A stretch of DNA of 64,000 nt from Aeriscardovia sp. GTDB lineage: Bacteria; Actinomycetota; Actinomycetes; Actinomycetales; Bifidobacteriaceae. Positions 53,485 through 62,535 of the stretch are shown here, one piece after another. The first letter of the stretch is position 1. Every line of letters begins with the position of its first letter. Made by a program: the position numbers and the translations under genes. Under the pieces are notes generated by a model. That model did no database searches and was not told the DNA's origin. It was given only the letters and a program-made list of their open reading frames with translations. The DNA lies in contig JAGCPN010000006.1 in the NCBI GenBank assembly GCA_017965665.1, positions 1-64,000 of the forward strand, written 5' to 3'.

Positions 53485-54531
53485 ATGCCTCTGATGCCAC
53501 AGTCAGATGAATTTGACGAGAAATATGACGAGTCTGATGAGGATGATGGCGGAATCGACATAGAGAAGGGACGCGAATCCCACTCTCACGAACACTTGGA
53601 CAAGCTTGCCGGGGCCAGCGCCGACCCGGTAAAAGACTACTTAAAGCAGATAGGGCGGGTATCGCTCCTCACGGCCGAACAGGAGCAGGATTTGGCTGAA
53701 AGGATAGAGGCCGGCCTCTACGCCCAGCACATTTTGGATACCGCCGAAGAGGGGGAGCTCTCCTTTGGATACAAAAGGGAGCTCATGTGGGTGGCAAACG
53801 ACGGCAAGAGGGCCAAAGATCATCTTTTGGAGGCCAATCTCAGGCTGGTCGTCTCTCTTGCCAAGCGCTACATCGGCAGGGGCATGCACTTTCTAGATCT
53901 CATTCAGGAGGGGAACCTCGGGCTCATAAGGGCGGTGGAGAAATTCGACTACTCCAAGGGGTTCAAGTTTTCCACCTATGCCACCTGGTGGATAAGGCAG
54001 GCCATCACCCGGGCCATGGCCGACCAGGCCAGGACCATCAGGGTGCCCGTACACATGGTCGAAGTCATAAACAAGCTCTCCAGGATTCAGAGGAGGATGC
54101 TCCAGGATCTGGGCAGAGAGCCCACTACCGAAGAGCTCGCCAACGAGCTCAATATGCCGATTGAAAAGGTGGAGGAAGTACAAAAATACGGCCGGGAGCC
54201 CATTTCGCTCCACACCCCCCTGGGGGAAGAGGGGGATTCGGAATTTGGAGACCTCATCGAAGATACCGATGCCATCAGCCCTCAGGATGCCGTAGCCTTT
54301 TCAATCCTCCAAGAAGAGTTCAGGCAGGTCCTGGCAACCCTTTCCCCGCGGGAAGCCGGGGTCATAAGGATGCGCTACGGCCTGGAAGACGGCCAGCCCA
54401 AGACCCTAGACGACATAGGAAAGCTGTACAACGTCACCCGCGAGAGGATAAGGCAGATAGAATCTAAGACCATGAGCAAGCTCCGCCACCCCTCGCGCTC
54501 CAAGGCCCTCATAGATTTTTTGGATAACTGA
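53485..54531 (+). CDS. sigA: Primary RNA polymerase sigma factor
   Basis: 348 residues. A short acidic N-terminus without a long region 1.1, then region 1.2 ([21 protein letters not shown] near 46), region 2 ([55 protein letters not shown], about 118-175), region 3 and region 4 ([21 protein letters not shown] near 310). Region 2.4 and 4.2 sequences are those of a group 1 housekeeping sigma. ATG preceded by AGGAAGGCAGG. Monocistronic, followed by a long terminator hairpin. Confidence 0.96.
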   Translation: MPLMPQSDEFDEKYDESDEDDGGIDIEKGRESHSHEHLDKLAGASADPVKDYLKQIGRVSLLTAEQEQDLAERIEAGLYAQHILDTAEEGELSFGYKRELMWVANDGKRAKDHLLEANLRLVVSLAKRYIGRGMHFLDLIQEGNLGLIRAVEKFDYSKGFKFSTYATWWIRQAITRAMADQARTIRVPVHMVEVINKLSRIQRRMLQDLGREPTTEELANELNMPIEKVEEVQKYGREPISLHTPLGEEGDSEFGDLIEDTDAISPQDAVAFSILQEEFRQVLATLSPREAGVIRMRYGLEDGQPKTLDDIGKLYNVTRERIRQIESKTMSKLRHPSRSKALIDFLDN

Positions 54532-54552
54532 TCCGCCCTTTCGGGCCCTTAT

Positions 54553-54613
54553 TTGATCCCCCCGCCCCTTGTTTTTATCTTAGAAAATACAGGGCGCGGG
54601 GGATTTTTATTTT
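54553..54613 (+). terminator. Long-loop terminator after sigA
   Basis: ATCCCCCCGCCC pairs imperfectly with GGGCGCGGGGGAT; the 25-nt AT-rich centre can itself pair (TGTTTT with AAAATACA). TTTTATTTT follows. The rest of the 54532-54714 gap holds no gene that I can support. Confidence 0.65.
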
Positions 54614-54714
54614 GCAAGAGGGGCCCGGATTAATTTTGTCCCAGTTAGATCAGGCGGGATGCTGCGGGGCTGCGGTCCCGGTTTCAAAAACCGCCGCTTT
54701 GGCTCAGGAGCCGC

Positions 54715-56748
54715 TCAGTTGGTTTTCGAAGCGGAAGCCGAGGAGGATCCGGAGTTGGGGGACTTGCTTTGGGAAGGAGAAGAGGAGGTCTTACTGGAAG
54801 ACGGGCTTTGGCAGTAAACAGTGATGGTAGAACCCGCATTTACGCTTCCCCCTGAAGTCGAAAGGCTTTCCCCGCTGGGGGCCTGGAGGTTTTCGACCGT
54901 CCAGTCGCCCTGGGCGTTGTCAGGCGAGAGCTTTACTTTGAGTCCCAGCGCCTCCAAGGCATTCCTCACGATAGACAAGGCCTCCCCTCTGAGGGTGGAA
55001 GGCACTGTCACCTTCTGGGGGCCCTGCGAGACGTTCAAAGTGATCGTCGCCCCCTGGGCCACCGCGCTGCCCGCCTGCGGGCTCGTGCTTATCACCATTC
55101 CCTGGGCGACCGAAGAGCTGCTCTGCTGCTTTATGGAAATGTTGAAGCCGTCCTGGGAGAGGATGGTTTGCGCCTCTCCTTCGCTCTTTCCGGCCAGGGA
55201 AGGCACGGTGGTCTGCCCGCTGGAGATAAAGAGGGTGATCTTCGTTCCTTCAGATATCTTCGTCCCGGCAGCCGGGGAAGTTCCCGTCACCTTGTCTTTC
55301 GGAATAGTGGGGGAGTTTTGCACTTCCACCGATCCCACCGAGAACCCGGAGACGTTCAGGCTCTGTTCGGCCTCCTGCTCGCTCATGCCCACCACATCCG
55401 GAATTTGAGCCGTGGAGGGGCCTGCGGAGAACCAGACCGTCACGGTGCTCCCCTTGATTACGCTCTGCCCCGATGCGGGATCCTGCTTTATCACATCTCC
55501 CTTGGGCTGATTGGTGGAAGTGTCGAGCTCGGCTTGAAACTTGAGGCCGATGCTGCTCAGGCTCTGTTCGGCCTCCTGCTCGGTCATTCCGTCCTGAATC
55601 GATGGCACGGTCACGTATTGTGGCCTCGTGGCAAAATAAATCCACGCTCCGGCTCCGCAGCAGGCCGCCACTATGCAGATGACGAGGACCGATATCCAGC
55701 CCTTGTGCTTTTTTTTGGCCACGGCCCTGCCCCCGGAAAAGTCCCTGTCCGAGGAAGGGTAGGCGGCATGGGCGGGGCTGGAAGGCGGGGCGGAGGAAGG
55801 GGGCATGGCCACCATGGTTTTTTCCGGATCCAGAGCGGAGCTGTGAAGATCGGAAAGGGGGTTGTAGTCCTCCACGGAAGCTTTTTGCCCGCTCAAAATC
55901 GCCTGGACGTCCCTTTTAAACTCGGCTGCCGTGCTGTAGCGGTTCTGCCGGTCTTTCGTCATGGCCTTGGCTACGACCGAGTCCCAAATCTTGGGGAGCC
56001 CCGGAATTATGGAGCTGGGGGGGACGGCGATCTGAGACACGTGCTGGTAGGCGATGGCGACAGGGGAGTCGCCGGTAAACGGCGGGCGCCCGGTGAGCAT
56101 CTCGTAGAGCACGCACCCGGCCGAATACAGATCCGAGCGCATGTCGATGTTTTCACCCTTGGCCTGCTCGGGGGAGAGGTACTGAGCTGTGCCCACCACC
56201 CCCTGGGACTGGGTCATGGTCGTGGCCGAATCGTCCAGGGCCCGGGCGATCCCGAAGTCCATAACCTTCACCACGCCCTGCTCGCTCACCATTACGTTGC
56301 TGGGTTTGATGTCCCTGTGGATAATGCCCATCCTGTGTGAGTACTCCAGGGCGTTTAAGATTCCGACTATGATCTGGCCGGCGTCTGCAGGGGCGAGGGC
56401 TCCGTTCTTCCTTATTATTTCCCTTAAGGTCTGCCCCTTGACATACTCCATTATGATGTAGGGGACCTTCTCCTTCTCCCCGTCCGGCCCCTCCGCTTCC
56501 TCTTCGCCAGTGTCATAGATGGAGACAATATTGGGGTTGTTGAGCTGAGCTACGGAGCGGGCCTCTTTGCGGAACCTGGCCAAAAAAACCTGATCGTTTG
56601 CCAGGTTGGGGCGCATAATCTTTATCGCCACCTGCCTGCCGAGTCGCGTGTCGGTGCCTATGTGCACTTCGGCCATTCCGCCCTGGCCTATCACCGGCCC
56701 TACTGTGTAGCGGCCCTGAGCCAGGCTCTGGGGAGTGAATTGGCTCAT
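54715..56748 (-). CDS. pknB: Serine/threonine protein kinase PknB with four PASTA domains
   Basis: 677 residues. Kinase domain (about 12-275) with GQGGMAEVHIG, the VAIK lysine, HRDIKPSN and DFG all present; a Ser/Pro/Ala-rich juxtamembrane region; one membrane segment (about 350-372); then four extracellular PASTA repeats (about 378-640) and a Ser-rich tail. PASTA domains sense muropeptides or lipid II, and the kinase controls cell-wall synthesis and division. Last gene of the fhaA-to-pknB operon; its ATG overlaps the pknA stop by 4 nt. Confidence 0.97.
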   Translation of the reverse strand: MSQFTPQSLAQGRYTVGPVIGQGGMAEVHIGTDTRLGRQVAIKIMRPNLANDQVFLARFRKEARSVAQLNNPNIVSIYDTGEEEAEGPDGEKEKVPYIIMEYVKGQTLREIIRKNGALAPADAGQIIVGILNALEYSHRMGIIHRDIKPSNVMVSEQGVVKVMDFGIARALDDSATTMTQSQGVVGTAQYLSPEQAKGENIDMRSDLYSAGCVLYEMLTGRPPFTGDSPVAIAYQHVSQIAVPPSSIIPGLPKIWDSVVAKAMTKDRQNRYSTAAEFKRDVQAILSGQKASVEDYNPLSDLHSSALDPEKTMVAMPPSSAPPSSPAHAAYPSSDRDFSGGRAVAKKKHKGWISVLVICIVAACCGAGAWIYFATRPQYVTVPSIQDGMTEQEAEQSLSSIGLKFQAELDTSTNQPKGDVIKQDPASGQSVIKGSTVTVWFSAGPSTAQIPDVVGMSEQEAEQSLNVSGFSVGSVEVQNSPTIPKDKVTGTSPAAGTKISEGTKITLFISSGQTTVPSLAGKSEGEAQTILSQDGFNISIKQQSSSSVAQGMVISTSPQAGSAVAQGATITLNVSQGPQKVTVPSTLRGEALSIVRNALEALGLKVKLSPDNAQGDWTVENLQAPSGESLSTSGGSVNAGSTITVYCQSPSSSKTSSSPSQSKSPNSGSSSASASKTN

Positions 56749-57713
56749 TTGAAACTCTCTTTCTCAACTCTGGTAGGCCCGGTAGAGGGCAGGACCCCTT
56801 CTATAAGTTTGTATTCGTTCATCGCGTCCGTATGTATATAGTACTTTGCATGATGCGGGTAGCTGGCAATCCTCCTTGGCACCGCTTCACTGCCGATGAT
56901 TTCCGCGAGCCTGTCAAGGTCGTTTGCCACGGCCAGGGCGCTCCTCGGCCTGCAGGCGGGATCCTTTTCCAACATAACCATAACATACCTTTGAAGGGGC
57001 TTGGGGACCTCCAAAGGAAGGGGGGGTACGGGGTCGTTGACCTGGGCCGCGGCGATGTCGACGGGGGTGGGGCCGGTGAATGGGCGATGTCCCGCAAGGC
57101 CTTCGTAAAGCACTATCCCCAGAGAGTAAATGTCGCTCTGGGCCACGGGCTTTGCTCCTTTGGCCTGCTCGGGGGATATGTACTGGGCCGTGCCCACCAC
57201 CATCCCCACTTTGGTGATTTGGGCCTGGTTGGCGGAGTAGCTCACGCCAAAGTCGGTTATCTTCACCTTCCCTTCGGGGCTGACCATTATGTTTGCAGGC
57301 TTTATATCCCTGTGGATCACCCCGTTTCTGTGGGCTACATAGAGGCCTTTGGCGACCTGGGAGACGAGCGGGAGGAGCTTTTGGGGCGCCATCTTTCCGC
57401 AGGACTTGTAGATCTGGGCCAGGGAGGGCCACGGGATGTACTCCATTATCAAAAAGCCCATGCCGTCTTTTTCGCAGTAATCAAAGAGCGCGGCTATGGC
57501 GGGATGGACGAGGTATGCCGAATTTTTGGCTTCGATCCTCAACCTCTCCAGACGGGTCTTATCCTCCGTCAGATCCCCCCTCAGCGCCTTTACCGCCACA
57601 TCCCTTTCGGCTTCAAGATCGTAGGCTTTCCACACCTCGCCCATGCCTCCCTGCGCCAGGCGCTTGACCAGCCTGTAGCGCCTGTGGATTATCTGCCCCT
57701 CCATTAGTTTCAT
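56745..57713 (-). CDS. pknA: Serine/threonine protein kinase PknA, soluble form
   Basis: 322 residues. Complete kinase domain (about 14-270): AQGGMGEVWKAYD, VAVKALRG, HRDIKPANIM and DFGVSYS. The tail after the kinase is only about 50 residues and has no hydrophobic segment, unlike mycobacterial PknA, which has a membrane anchor. It would be cytosolic or held to the membrane by partners. 4-nt overlaps with pbpA upstream and pknB downstream. Confidence 0.94.
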   Translation of the reverse strand: MKLMEGQIIHRRYRLVKRLAQGGMGEVWKAYDLEAERDVAVKALRGDLTEDKTRLERLRIEAKNSAYLVHPAIAALFDYCEKDGMGFLIMEYIPWPSLAQIYKSCGKMAPQKLLPLVSQVAKGLYVAHRNGVIHRDIKPANIMVSPEGKVKITDFGVSYSANQAQITKVGMVVGTAQYISPEQAKGAKPVAQSDIYSLGIVLYEGLAGHRPFTGPTPVDIAAAQVNDPVPPLPLEVPKPLQRYVMVMLEKDPACRPRSALAVANDLDRLAEIIGSEAVPRRIASYPHHAKYYIHTDAMNEYKLIEGVLPSTGPTRVEKESFK

Positions 57714-59140
57714 TTTTCCGCCTCTTTCAATACGCTCCCCATCAATGAGGCTGCTTGGGAAGCGTTGGAGTTTTCCAGCATCACGGCTACCGCCACATTC
57801 GGATCCGACGGTTCAAACCCCGCTGCAATGGCATCGGTGCGATCCGGCTGGCTCCCGTCTTTAACCTGCGCCATGACGGATGCCGTCTTTCCCAGCGACG
57901 GGTCCTGCACTGCAGTCAGGCTCTCCATCATAGATTCGACTTCCTGTGCCTGCTGGGAAGTGAGGGGGGAAGACAGGCGGGAAGGGGGGACCACCGAAAG
58001 GACCTGGAGCCCGGAGGAGAGCGTCCTTTTGACCAGCGACGGGCGCATGACAGTCCCTCTGTCTGCCACGGCCCCCACCATCATGGCCTCCTGAAGGAGG
58101 GTGACTTGGCCCGTCCCCTCCCCCGCTCCTGTGAGGGCCAGGTTCTCGCTGTCGCCCACGTCTCCCAGGGAGGAGGCCAAAGAAAGCATCGCAGATCCGT
58201 TCGACCCCCCTCCGCAGATCCGGATCTGGCTCCCCAGGCCGAAGGCGGCGGCCTCCTCTTCCAGAGCCTGGGCCCCGAATTTTTGGGCCAAAATTGCAAA
58301 TGCGGTGGAGGAAGAGTGGGAAAAGGCGTCCGAGAGGGACATTTGGCTGTGCATAGTGTAGAGGGGGTAGTAGACCCTGTTGGCCACCACCATGCCGGAG
58401 GGGAGCTTGAAAGTCGTGGGAGCCTGGACCTGGCCTGAAGGGGAGATACCCTTTTGCAGGGCGAGGGAAGAAGTGAGGATGTTGAAAGTGGATCCCGGGC
58501 TTAAGAGGTACTCGGTGGCCAAATCCGTAAGGGAGCCGTCCTGGGAGTATGAAGAGTAGAGCGAGCGGGCCTCTTTGGCGTTGTGCACGGCCAAAAGATT
58601 GGGATCGTAAGTGGGGGAGGAGGCGAGGGCGAGGATGGCGCCCGTCTTGGGGTCAATCGCCACTACTGCCCCGGTCTTGCCCTTGAGAAGGGAGTAAGCC
58701 TCCTGCTGCACGGGCGCTTCGACGTTGGTCTCGACGTCCACTTCCCCTTCTTCCTGGCCGTCGAAAATGGATTCGAACTTTTGCTGCCACACTCCTCCCG
58801 ACCCTTCGGACAGCACTTTGTCGTAGCCCATTTCAACTCCCCGGCTGGGAGGGGTGGCGATGGAGAAAAATCCCGTCACCGGCGCGAAAGCCGCCCCCTC
58901 GGGGTAGGAGCGCTGGTAGTTGAAAGTGTCCCCGCTTTTCCGGCTCTCCGCCAGAATTTCCCCGCCGCTCGAAAGGATCTCGCCGCGATCCATCCCCACT
59001 TCGTGGTAAAAAGCCACCGTGTTTTCCGGATTGGCGTCGAGCGAGGGAGCGTAGATGATGGACCAGAAGAAGGTGGAGCAGGTGATGACCAAAAACAGGA
59101 CCAGGACCGCTATGAAAAGCTGGCGAAGCGACTTGTTCAC
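57710..59140 (-). CDS. pbpA: Class B penicillin-binding protein homologue with all three catalytic motifs altered
   Basis: 476 residues. An N-terminal membrane anchor (about 7-28), the class B pedestal start MDRGEILSSGGEILAES, then the transpeptidase domain. The SxxK motif is S217-T-F-N220 (Lys replaced by Asn), the SxN motif is S276-S-S278, and the KTG motif is K418-T-A420. Flanking sequence (LSPGSTFNILT, HSSSTAFA, LGKTASVM) aligns well with active enzymes, so the losses are real substitutions, not misalignment. A working transpeptidase is unlikely. The reading frame is intact and in a conserved operon, 4-nt overlaps with rodA and pknA. Confidence 0.9.
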   Translation of the reverse strand: MNKSLRQLFIAVLVLFLVITCSTFFWSIIYAPSLDANPENTVAFYHEVGMDRGEILSSGGEILAESRKSGDTFNYQRSYPEGAAFAPVTGFFSIATPPSRGVEMGYDKVLSEGSGGVWQQKFESIFDGQEEGEVDVETNVEAPVQQEAYSLLKGKTGAVVAIDPKTGAILALASSPTYDPNLLAVHNAKEARSLYSSYSQDGSLTDLATEYLLSPGSTFNILTSSLALQKGISPSGQVQAPTTFKLPSGMVVANRVYYPLYTMHSQMSLSDAFSHSSSTAFAILAQKFGAQALEEEAAAFGLGSQIRICGGGSNGSAMLSLASSLGDVGDSENLALTGAGEGTGQVTLLQEAMMVGAVADRGTVMRPSLVKRTLSSGLQVLSVVPPSRLSSPLTSQQAQEVESMMESLTAVQDPSLGKTASVMAQVKDGSQPDRTDAIAAGFEPSDPNVAVAVMLENSNASQAASLMGSVLKEAEK

Positions 59141-60522
59141 TTGGACCTCCTGAGGGCCGACAGATCCAGGATGCCCGTCCCCTCCGATCCCGAAGAAGGC
59201 CTCGGGGACTTGTCTATGACCATGAGGAGGGCCAAAATCAGCCAGTCGGCCGTGAGGCTCGATCCCCCAGAGGCCAGGAAAGGCATGGTCAGGCCCGTTA
59301 GGGGGAGGACCAAAGTTATGCCGCCGGCAATGGTGAAGATTTGAAAAGCCAGAGAAAAGACGAGCCCGGAGGCCAAAAGCTTTCCAAATCCGTCTTCAGT
59401 CCTCATGGCTATGACGAACCCGGCCGTTATCAGGCACAGGTACATCAAAAGCAGGAGGCATATTCCGACAAACCCCAGCTGCTCTGCCAGGGAGGAGTAG
59501 ATGAAGTCGGAATTGGCAAAAGGCGTGAGAGCCGGGTATCCCGCTCCGAACCCGGTTCCGAAAAGCCCTCCCGCCCCGAGGGCGAACAGCCCCTGGACCA
59601 ACTGGTAGGAGCTGCCAAAAGAGCGGAAGTAGAGCTGCTTTGAAAAGGGATGGAGCCAGATGTCGATACGGGAAGAAAAGGTGGGAAACAGGCCCGCGCA
59701 GGCGAAAAGGAGGATCACAAACGCCGCTACGCCGCACAGCACCCAGATTTTCTTTTTGCTTGCCACATACACCATGCCCGTAAACAGCGCGAAAAACATG
59801 AGGCAGATTCCCAGGTCGCCTTCGGCGACGAGGATCACGGCCACAAGAATCCATACGGCGGCAAGGGGCCCAGCATCTTTGAGGCGCGGCAGCTTTATTT
59901 TCCCGACTTTGGACTTTTCCTGAAACTTGTCGCGGTGGGTGAAAAGGTAAGAGGCGAAGAAGATGGCCAAAAAGAGTTTGGCGAACTCGCAGGGCTGCCA
60001 GGAGAAGCCTCCGAACTTTACCCACACCTTCGCGCCGTTCACCTTTTCACCGATCCCGGGCACGAGGGGGAGGGCCAGAAGGATGAGGCCTATGGCCATA
60101 AAGGCGTAGGAGAGGCTGCGCAGCTTTCTGTAGTCCGCAAAGAAAGCCACGACGAAAGACGAAATTGCGAGCGCCACTGCCAGCCAGATCATCTGCCTGA
60201 GCCCGAAATCGGTGGGAGATCCGTTTTGGGCGTATTCGAGATCGATCCTCGTTATCTGGGTAATGCCCACAAGGGAAAGGAGAACCCCTACCGGAACGAT
60301 GGATCGGATGCTGGCGGGAATCTTCCTGTCGACCAGGATCGCCAGAAGGATCGCCATGGCGCAGTCCACTCCTCCTGTCAGAAGGTATGGCCACGGGATG
60401 GCGCCTTTGAGTTTAAGCATCATCGAAGCGAAAGCCAGGCACCCCGCCAGGATCGCCAGAAGCGTCAGTCCGATTCGGCCCCCGCGGCGCCTCTTCGGCT
60501 TTTCAACAGCCTTATGCCTCAT
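59137..60522 (-). CDS. rodA: SEDS-family protein (RodA/FtsW) lacking the conserved loop Asp
   Basis: 461 residues with about 12 membrane segments. SEDS signatures: the first-half QPCEFAKLFLAIFF (family QPSExxK, near residue 177), SDFIYSSLAEQLGFVG near 343 and the late LPLTGLTMPFLASGGSS near 420. In the extracytoplasmic loop, where active SEDS polymerases have an Asp-Pro (for example LDP...DPxGxGYQ), this protein has WLH291-P followed by SKQLYFRSFGSSYQ with no Asp and about five extra residues. It may not polymerise glycan. Coupled to pstP and pbpA by 4-nt overlaps. Confidence 0.92.
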   Translation of the reverse strand: MRHKAVEKPKRRRGGRIGLTLLAILAGCLAFASMMLKLKGAIPWPYLLTGGVDCAMAILLAILVDRKIPASIRSIVPVGVLLSLVGITQITRIDLEYAQNGSPTDFGLRQMIWLAVALAISSFVVAFFADYRKLRSLSYAFMAIGLILLALPLVPGIGEKVNGAKVWVKFGGFSWQPCEFAKLFLAIFFASYLFTHRDKFQEKSKVGKIKLPRLKDAGPLAAVWILVAVILVAEGDLGICLMFFALFTGMVYVASKKKIWVLCGVAAFVILLFACAGLFPTFSSRIDIWLHPFSKQLYFRSFGSSYQLVQGLFALGAGGLFGTGFGAGYPALTPFANSDFIYSSLAEQLGFVGICLLLLMYLCLITAGFVIAMRTEDGFGKLLASGLVFSLAFQIFTIAGGITLVLPLTGLTMPFLASGGSSLTADWLILALLMVIDKSPRPSSGSEGTGILDLSALRRSK

Positions 60523-61928
60523 TTCTGCTCCGCCTCGCCTTCGAGCTTTTCAGCCTTCTGCCTGGCCTGGGGGAGGGAGGAGGCGAGGATGCCGCCTCCC
60601 TTGAGCTGCTGGCGCGCCGAGGGAGGGAGGGAAGAGACGGGGACGGAGGTGGATTCTTCCACATGGGAGAGCCTGATTCCTAGGATGTTCGTAGATACCC
60701 CCTTGTATACGGCCACATAACCTTCCCACTCTCCCACGTAATACTGCGTCTGGCTCCAATAGAAGAGGTACCCTCCTACAGAGAGTATTGTAGTTAGGCA
60801 TAGGCATAAAAATATCCAAATGGCGACCTTCCACCTCTTCTTCTTGCGTTTCGCCTCTTTTGCAACGCCTTTGTCGTACTGCTCCATGGTTTGGGCGTCC
60901 ACGGGATCTGCGGGATTGAGGTCTTTTTCCCCTATGACGGGAATTTCCGCAGTGTCTGCAGGGGGCTCTCCCCCCTCGGCGCCCGCGACCTCCCCTTCTT
61001 CTGCAGCGGCGTCGCTTTCCGGGGCCGTAAGGGGCTCATCTTCCCGCAAAAGGTCGCTCGCCCTCTTCAGCGGGGAATCTTCCTCCACCAGGGCGGGGGC
61101 CACTTCCACCTTTTCCCTGGACGTCTCGGCTATAGATTCCAGCGAGTCGCTCACAGCTCCCCCCACCAGCGCCGGCTGTTTCGGGTTGCGGGGTCCCGAA
61201 ACGCAGTCGGCCACTACTGCCGTGACGTTGTCCGAGCTGCCGGCCTTTAAGGCCATATTTACAAGCGTCTGGGCGCACAGCTCCCTGTCTGCGACATTCT
61301 GCAGGGTGTCTTTTATGGTCGCATCCTCCAGCGATCCCGACAGGCCGTCCGAACACAGCAGGCATCTGTCTCCCGCCTGAGCGCGCCTTACGCAGATGTC
61401 GGGACGGGGGTTGATATTAAAATCCCCCACCACCCTCATGACTACGTTTTTCTGCGGGTGGATCTTGGCCTCTTCCTCAGTGAGGATGGAGGAATCTATG
61501 AGGTACTGCACGTAGCTGTGGTCATGGGTGAGGCGGATGAGGTTGCCGTCATGGAGGAGGTAGACCCTGGAGTCGCCGATATGGGCCAAGATCCAGTAGC
61601 TGTCTATCAGAAGCAGGGCATCCACCGTCGTGCCCATGCCCGAAAGGGATTTTTCCCTGCTGGCCTTCCCCACTATGGCGTCATGGGCCAAAAGGATGCT
61701 CTTTTCGACGGCCCTGCACACCGCTTCCACATTGTGCCTGAAGGCCTTGGGATGCTCCATGTGGCTCAGGGTCCTTATGGCTATGGTAGAGGCGGTGGCG
61801 CCTCCAGCATGTCCCCCCATCCCGTCGGCTACAGCCACCAGGACCGATCCCGCGAAGCCGGAATCCTGGTTGTCCTTCCTTACATACCCCCTGTCGCTTA
61901 CGAGGGTGGAAGCGAGGTGAAGCTCCAT
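60519..61928 (-). CDS. pstP: PP2C-type Ser/Thr phosphatase PstP
   Basis: 469 residues. An N-terminal PP2C domain (about 1-240): SDRGYVRKDNQDS, VADGMGGHAGG, SGMGTTVDALLL, LCSDGLSG and the C-terminal metal Asp in SSDNVTAVVAD, all intact. An acidic Glu/Ala-rich linker follows, then a membrane segment (about 366-388) and a short extracytoplasmic domain. It reverses PknA/PknB phosphorylation. Starts 2 nt after fhaB and overlaps rodA by 4 nt. Confidence 0.95.
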   Translation of the reverse strand: MELHLASTLVSDRGYVRKDNQDSGFAGSVLVAVADGMGGHAGGATASTIAIRTLSHMEHPKAFRHNVEAVCRAVEKSILLAHDAIVGKASREKSLSGMGTTVDALLLIDSYWILAHIGDSRVYLLHDGNLIRLTHDHSYVQYLIDSSILTEEEAKIHPQKNVVMRVVGDFNINPRPDICVRRAQAGDRCLLCSDGLSGSLEDATIKDTLQNVADRELCAQTLVNMALKAGSSDNVTAVVADCVSGPRNPKQPALVGGAVSDSLESIAETSREKVEVAPALVEEDSPLKRASDLLREDEPLTAPESDAAAEEGEVAGAEGGEPPADTAEIPVIGEKDLNPADPVDAQTMEQYDKGVAKEAKRKKKRWKVAIWIFLCLCLTTILSVGGYLFYWSQTQYYVGEWEGYVAVYKGVSTNILGIRLSHVEESTSVPVSSLPPSARQQLKGGGILASSLPQARQKAEKLEGEAEQK

Positions 61929-61930
61929 CC

Positions 61931-62515
61931 TTACCTCAGCTCAAAAGTCGTAGCCCCGAGGCGCATGAGCTGGCCGGGCTTTATGATGACAGGCCCGGCT
62001 ATCTGTTTTTCGTCAAGGTACGTGCCGTTGGTGGACCCCAGATCTTCAAGCACCCATTCTCCCTTCCTGCCCTTGTAGATCCGGGCATGGTGCGAGGAGA
62101 TGAACTGGTCGGAGACGACGATGGAATTGTCCCTGGCGCGCCCGAGAGTGCAAGACTGCGGCAGCGGAAAAGTCATTCCCGCGTCCTTGCCGTCCACTAT
62201 CACCAGGACAGTCGTGTCGCTTTTGGCAGGGGCGACGGGAGAGGAGAACGGGGGCACGTGCGTCACGAGGGAGACTATGGAAGTCTGGGTGACGGAGGCC
62301 GGCGGCATGTCCTGGGAGAGGGAAGAAACGGAGGACGCCCTGCCCGTCCTGCTCCTGGCTTCCTTCATCTGCTTTTTCTTTTTCCGGACCCATTTGTCCC
62401 TGGAAGGCAAAAATGCGGAAACATCCTTGTGCAGGGATCGGACCGCGAGCCATGCGAAAAGTATGAGGGCCAGGATGAAGCTGTACTTCAGAACCGCATA
62501 GGTCAATTCGGTCAT
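61931..62515 (-). CDS. fhaB: FHA-domain membrane-anchored protein FhaB
   Basis: 194 residues. One membrane segment near the N-terminus (about 10-28), a basic and Ser-rich linker, then a C-terminal FHA domain (about 110-190) with LGRARDNSIVV, SSHHARIY and DLGSTNGTYLD. FHA domains read phospho-Thr; FhaB/FipA links the kinases to the divisome. Second gene of the operon, 20 nt after fhaA. Confidence 0.93.
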   Translation of the reverse strand: MTELTYAVLKYSFILALILFAWLAVRSLHKDVSAFLPSRDKWVRKKKKQMKEARSRTGRASSVSSLSQDMPPASVTQTSIVSLVTHVPPFSSPVAPAKSDTTVLVIVDGKDAGMTFPLPQSCTLGRARDNSIVVSDQFISSHHARIYKGRKGEWVLEDLGSTNGTYLDEKQIAGPVIIKPGQLMRLGATTFELR

Positions 62516-62535
62516 GGGGAAGCCTTAGATTCCGC

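Noticed and set aside
54612-54824. 70-codon plus-strand ORF between sigA and pknB
   Set aside because: Starts in the sigA terminator tail, overlaps the pknB 3' end and has no ribosome binding site.
57710-60522. Idea that the pbpA and rodA motif losses are sequencing errors
   Set aside because: Several separate single-codon substitutions within otherwise well-aligned, in-frame sequence are not explained by frameshift or local error.
59650-60720. 356-codon plus-strand ORF opposite rodA and pstP
   Set aside because: Antisense to two clear genes; no ribosome binding site or domain.
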